A stretch of 64,000 nt of DNA from Eulemur rufifrons (Eukaryota > Chordata > Mammalia > Primates > Lemuridae). The stretch spans positions 3,230,001-3,294,000 of the forward strand of contig NC_091006.1 in NCBI RefSeq assembly GCF_041146395.1. The letters are read 5' to 3'. Below are positions 59,040 through 64,000 of the stretch, one piece after another (positions within the stretch are counted from its first letter, which is position 1; every line of letters begins with the position of its first letter). The position numbers and the translations under genes are program-made. The notes below the pieces were generated by a model. The model was not told where the DNA came from. It did not search any database and was given only the letters and a program-made list of their open reading frames with translations.

Positions 59040-60825
59040 GGGGAACGTGGGTGGGGACAGGCTGAGGCTCACTGGCAGGGGATGGGCGTGAATGTTCACG
59101 TTTGCACGTGTGCACACTCTCACGCACTGAGCTCCACATGTAAGAACCACTCTGTGGCCCACTCGGGGAGCACGTGGAGTCCCCTCCCACGGCAAGTAAG
59201 TGGTCAGGGGCCTCTGGTCAGTCAGGCCCTCCTGCCACTGGTGTCTGTGTGGTCCCTGGGGGCCCAAGGACCAGCTGGGACGGCCCAGGCTGAGGTGGGG
59301 GGCTGGCCTCACGGGGCTGGGCTCGGGGAGGGGCCTGGTTCGGGCGCCCAGGCTGCCTTGCCGACTCCGGGCAGTCGAGGGTCCCAGGGGCAGATGGCTT
59401 CAGACACACGGCACACACCACATGCACACGTGGATACGCACACACACATATAGACATGTCACTCGCAGACGCAGCTGTCCTGTGTGAGCCCTGGGGGTGG
59501 GGTGGGTGGGGCAGGTGGGGGCCTCCGTGTGGGCAGAGGGTGAGTGAGGGCAGCGAACAGGCAGGGCCGGAGGCGGCCCCACACGGGGGAAGGCTCTGTG
59601 CCGGCAGTGGCCCCAGCTGGGCCGGGTGTCTGGGGAAGACCCTGGGTGCTGCTGTGTGTGCCTCGTCCTCCCTAGCTGCTCCTCTCTCCCTGCCTCGCCT
59701 TCGGCCTCGGCCTGTCTCAGCCCCTCCCGTGCCGGACGCTCAGCTCCCTCCTGGCTCAGCTGCTGCCACTTTCTGCCTCCCTAAGCGGCAGCAGGAGCGG
59801 CCCGGCCCTCTCTGTGCTGCCCCTGCCCTGCTTGCTCTGGCTGGCGGGAGCCCACTTGCCCTTTGCCCTGGAGCTGCCAGCACCCCGGGAGGGGGCGCTG
59901 GCCTCACCTCTACCCCCACCCGCCCCACAGTCCCTGCTCCTCCCCTGGAGTCTGGCCGGCAAGTTGGGCCTTGGGGAGGCCACAGAGCCATGGCCCCAGG
60001 CCACAGAGCCACACGGGCCAGGCCAACTCTGTGCTCTGAAGTCCCTGCAGACCTGGGCAAGGCCTCCTCCACTGGGCAGCCTCGGACTCCCACCCCACTC
60101 CAGGTTGGGGAAACTGACCCCAGCCCGGGCAGGAGGCAGGGTGGAGCAGGATTTGGAGGCCCCCTGGCAGAACTGAGGTCTAGCCAGCTGTGAAGTGGGA
60201 AAGACCCTGCACCCTGTCACCCCTCGCAAGGTCGGGGCTCAGGGAACAGCCTCCCCTGGAAGGCGGGCAAGAAACAGAGCTGTTTCCCAGTGTGGAGCAG
60301 GCCGGGGGGAGCAGACTCGGCCCCCGCTGAGGGGCAGGCAGCAGCCCCATCCTGCCTGGGACAGTGCTTCCCACACTCTCACGGTGCTCTCTGCTGCCTG
60401 CCAGGCCAGAGCCTGCTGGCGCCTGCCTCCAGGGAGCCCACCTGGGCTGGAGCAGAGAGGGAGGAGGCTGAAGCAGCCAGCCGTCTCCCCCATCGGGGCG
60501 GTCCCTGGGACCAGGCTCGTTAGGGCGGAAGTCACAGGGACAGGGTCAGGCTTCCCACTCGTGGGAAACCCCCACTGTCCCCCTAGCCTGCCTGGGGCTC
60601 AGGGCTGCGCTACAGATGTCCTGGCCACATATCCTCAGCTTCTGATCACTGAAGGGCTGATGTTCGAGCAAGGCCTCCGGAAAGAAGCCCTGAGACCTTG
60701 CTGGGCCCAGAGCTGCCAGTTGCTACAGCAGGCGACCATGGGCAATGTCAGGAGATGGCGGGGACTGGGGAATGGGCAGGTGGGGCAGTGATCAGGAGGT
60801 CTCCAAGGGAGTCAGGCGGCCTGAG
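59040..60825. other. Intergenic GC-rich DNA
   Basis: Unique-looking, with a short CA-like tract at 59405-59455. I recognise no gene or repeat family. Confidence 0.5.
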
Positions 60826-60829
60826 TGTG

Positions 60830-60965
60830 CGTTTGGTGGAGCGTGCGACTGGTGCCTTCCTCTCGGGGAGCCTCAGCTGCCACCTGGGAGGGGACCCACC
60901 TCTCAGGGTTGTGAGCATTCCCGTGAGGTGATGCCGGGAAGTGCCCAGCCTGCTGCCTGACACGC
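60830..60965 (+). repeat. MIR fragment
   Basis: GGGGAGCCTCAGCTGCCACC, CTCAGGGTTGTGAGCATTCC and AGTGCCCAGCCTGCTGCCTG follow the MIR core and 3' order. Confidence 0.6.
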
Positions 60966-61224
60966 TTAACCTCAACCAGCGTAGCTGTCGCCCTGCTCAG
61001 GCTGGCAGGGTCGTGAGGGCTGGAGAATGCAGGTCATTTCTGCAGACCTGGGCAGGGTCCACTGCCGGCCAAAGGAAATGCTCAGGATTAAATGTCCCCC
61101 TTCCTGGCCCCCAGCGTCACCAAGGCACAAATGCACACGCAGGCACATGCACACACGCATGCTCGCACACCTGGGTTTGACTCTTTGGGACCCAGCCACC
61201 TGTTGGAAAACCAAGAGCTGCCTT

Positions 61225-61415
61225 TTCAAAATAATGATTAAGAATTGGCGTTGACTATTCAAACCGAAACTCCCCAGAGCCCTCTCTGGGGTACTCAGCT
61301 CCTCTGGAGCCTGTGGGTGAAAATCTCTTACCATAGTGGAAAAAATATTCTGCTGAAACGGAAGTCTTCCTCAGTTTAGCTGAGTCATTTTCTTGTGGTT
61401 AAGGAAGTCCAGGTC
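61225..61415. promoter_or_regulatory. Candidate enhancer: ETS, AP-1/MARE, RUNX, ETS
   Basis: ACGGAAGT (61358-61365) followed by reverse ETS CTTCC, GCTGAGTCA (61379-61387), TGTGGTTA (61394-61401) and GGAAGT (61403-61408) occur in 51 bp of non-repetitive DNA. A homeodomain-like AATAATGATTAAGAATT block is about 120 bp upstream. Dense ETS-RUNX-AP-1 grouping is typical of myeloid enhancers; function here is inference. Confidence 0.4.
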
Positions 61416-61419
61416 ACCT

Positions 61420-62945
61420 CTGGCCCTTCCCCGATGCCCGTGGCCCAGCCAGCCCAGGGGACCCCAGTCCGCACTGGCAGCGGGGCATGGCTGCCCAGCT
61501 GACCCCCAGCACTCGAAGCAGAGCCTTGACTGTGAGACTCCCCAGCCCTCCAGGCTGCTTCTGACGCGGCCTCTGCTCCCAGGTAGGCGTCCGGAGCCCC
61601 GGAGAACCAGGAGCTGACTTGTGGGCCAGCGTGGAGAATGGGGGCAGACCGGTGGCCTGGGCAGCTCCTGTAGGGGCTGGGGCCTGCCCGAACCTCCTAT
61701 TGGGGCCCCCTGTGGATTGACACTGTGCCCCTGTGTCCTCAGCTTGGGAAGTTCTTAGCATGTAGCAGATACCAGGAACCGAGTCCCTCAGTACTCAGTG
61801 GCTCAGAGATGCCACAAGGAGCTGCCAGCCCAGGGTGAGGCCCCGGAGGGTGGCTCAGCAAAGGGGGCAGGGCCCTGGCCCTCCCAGTGGGGCTCACGGC
61901 AGCTGAGGAGGGGACTGCGGTCTCATCTTGGATCCCAGGAGCCTGAGCCCATGGGCTGGCCCAGGCACAGCAGGTTCCTGCCCGGACGGGGCTCCTGGCT
62001 CAATGGCAGCTGGTGGCGGCTGGTTCCAGTGGAGCCCCTGCCTGCCCGCAGGCTGCCACATCTCCCTGGGAGACCCTGAGGAAGCTGCCAGGGTGTGCTC
62101 TGGGAAGACAGAGAGATGACAGGCACTGGCCGCCTGAGCACCGTGCAGAAGGCCTGGAATGTGCCAAGTGGCAGCGTTGCCTGGCAGGAGGGGAGGCCAG
62201 GACCCTGGCCTCTGTGGGCCTGGACCCTCCAGGAGTGGCCCCGACATGTGCCAGGACCCTGAGGGCTCTTGGGATGGGCTCTCCGTCCAAGCCCCGGTGT
62301 CAGCAGGCGATGACAGGCGGGCCACTGGCTGAGCTCAGGCTCCCCGGGGCTGACGTGGGTCACGTGCCCCCGGGGCTCTGTTTCCTGCCTCAGCGATGGG
62401 GAACCCTGGGTGGCCGCGACCCAGGGCTGCTGGGGAAATTGAAGTGGTGGGAGAGTCCAGGGCAACCAGGACACCACGTCTCAGGGTGCGTGGGGCATAA
62501 TGGAAAGCCCTGAGGGTTGGGGGTCAGGGGTCCCTCATGCTTCGCTGGTGGGGTCTCCGGGTGATGAGACTCGGTGCTGCCGTTTGCTGGGGAGGGACAG
62601 TCAATGGCTCAGTCCAGGGCACGTCCTGGCTCAATGAAGGAGGCCGCCCCGCAGAGCTCCAGTGTGGAGGGTGGACAGGGGCCAGTGGACGGGTTCTGCC
62701 AGGCGCTGCAGGGGCCCACGTGGGACCCCAGACCAGAAGGATCGAGGCACTGCCGCAGACGCCAGGAACCCACGCCCTGGAGGGCCCCTCCGGCCCAGGC
62801 CGGCACCCAGCAGGCGTCTGCCGGCCTGGCCCTCGGGCCGCGTTGCCCGGAGAGCCCGGAGTCCTCCCATACCCACTTGGACTGGGTCCTCCCGAGGCTC
62901 CGGCGGCCAATGTTTGGGAAATTAGGTGAGGGGGGCCTGGGACGA
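61420..62945. other. Intergenic GC-rich DNA, nothing recognised
   Basis: No repeat family, exon or RNA gene recognised. Confidence 0.5.
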
Positions 62946-62949
62946 GGGT

Positions 62950-63130
62950 GAGGAAGAGAACAATTTATGTCTAAAAGTCATCTTGAAATTTTCAACATAT
63001 TTTTTATTTTTCAAAACAAAAGCTCTAAACGTTGGGGGGGGGGTGAACCTAGCTTTGTGGGAAATGAGTCAGACAGCCATAAAATGTGTTTTTCTGAGCT
63101 GAGGGGATTATTTTACATCTTGTGGCATGA
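62950..63130. promoter_or_regulatory. AT-rich island with AP-1 site
   Basis: A sharp A/T-rich block (AACAATTTATGTCTAAAAGT, AACATATTTTTTATTTTTCA, GGATTATTTTACATC) stands in GC-rich flanks with ATGAGTCAGA near 63064. It is not a repeat I recognise; it may be a conserved noncoding element. Confidence 0.25.
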
Positions 63131-63834
63131 AGACACGGAGAGGAAGCCCTCCTCTCGGTCCCTGGGGGGCTCCGCTCGGCTGGGCCGGGCCTCACGGCTC
63201 CCTCCCCTCCTGAGCGGGGGGCTCCTGTCCGTCCAGAGCACACGGGTGCTGGGGCCCCTTCTGGCCGCCCCAGGCACGCCCCACCCCGCCCCGAGCTCAT
63301 CCCATTCTTTTCAGCAAGAAACGCTGAACGTGGGCGGCCGCGTGGTGGGCCTGGTCCTACTTTGCCACGTGCAGGCTGAGAATCCCGCTAGCGTCCCGCG
63401 GCCGTGGGGCCCCCAGGCCTCACCGATGGGCAGGCTGAGCAGCCGACAGGGTGAGACGAGATTTGAGAACTCACCTGCCTGCCGTGGGCGCTCGGGAAAT
63501 GGGTTTCCTTCCCGTCACAGAGCAGCCTCGTGTTGCTGAATGAGGGGCACGAGGGGAGACTGGTTTCTCTGGAGGTACTTCCCAGAGCCAGCAGGGCAGG
63601 GGTCCTCCCCGAGCCCTGGGGCCGGCATCCTTGCCCTGAGCCAGCCCACCCAGCTCTGGTCCCAGGGAACAGGAAGCTGAATCCTCACTGCAGGGACTGG
63701 AGGCCTCAGAAGGGCTCAGGTCAAGGATTGCAGGTGCCCATGGGGACAGGACCCCGAGGCTTCAGAGGCCTCAGGTCACAGCTCCCAAGCCCTCCCTCCC
63801 CAGGGCAGGTGTCCCAGGGAGCAGGACCGGGGGC

Positions 63835-63856
63835 GGGGGGGGGGGGGGGGGGGGGG
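63835..63856 (+). repeat. 22-base poly-G run
   Basis: An uninterrupted run of 22 G preceded by GGGGGC. The length may be a sequencing or polishing artefact; if real it is a strong G-quadruplex former. Confidence 0.85.
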
Positions 63857-64000
63857 AGCCCGCCTGGGCGCACTCTCCAGTCTCCGTGCAGAGACGGCCT
63901 CTTTGGGGGCTGCTGTTTCTTGCCACGTGTGCCCCCCCAAAGCCCTGCCTCCATGCGCTGGAGTCGCAGGCCCCTGAAAACCCCGTGCTGCCTGTGGGGA

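Overview
This is mammalian nuclear DNA, most probably from a strepsirrhine primate (lemur or loris group). The evidence is the five Alu elements. Several carry strepsirrhine-type right-arm wording (GTGAGCTAGGCTGACGCCA on the element strand), and at least two carry the extra A/T-rich middle segment typical of that group. No prokaryotic feature is present.

Layout. Positions 1-3160 hold the last four coding exons of LRP3 on the + strand: the C-terminal half of CUB1, two LDLa modules, CUB2, three LDLa modules, a membrane helix and a cytoplasmic tail. The 5' exons lie outside the window. Tail to tail with it, 4398-18903 on the - strand is a complete SLC7A10 (Asc-1), 11 coding exons encoding 523 residues with every splice site GT/AG. 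Its promoter is a GC-rich, CpG-dense region at about 18.58-20.35 kb. SLC7A10 intron 2 contains a truncated 5S rRNA pseudogene, and intron 1 contains a full-length strepsirrhine Alu with intact target-site duplications.

From about 20.4 kb to the end (roughly 43 kb) I see no protein-coding gene. In human the order is LRP3 - SLC7A10 - CEBPA, so this stretch should be the SLC7A10-CEBPA interval, which carries distal CEBPA enhancers. CEBPA itself is not reached. The interval holds a nested repeat block (L1 interrupted by an Alu and a probable solo LTR, 20.84-23.87 kb), L2, MIR and DNA-transposon fossils, a diverged local duplication (25.67/26.50 kb), a 2.57-kb minisatellite of 67 hand-counted units (35.76-38.33 kb), an L2-derived 30-bp minisatellite (53.52 kb) and several CA/TG and poly-G tracts. 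Between these are non-repetitive islands with clustered transcription-factor words (48.04, 50.49, 50.84, 53.94, 58.02, 58.83 and 61.36 kb) that are reasonable enhancer candidates.

The two genes have unrelated jobs: an orphan LDL-receptor-family membrane receptor and a 4F2hc-linked small neutral amino-acid exchanger. They share only their convergent 3' ends. The most unusual local signals are the U7/U9/A14 arrangement in the SLC7A10 3' UTR, the large minisatellite with internal higher-order copying, and the motif clusters in the presumed CEBPA regulatory domain.
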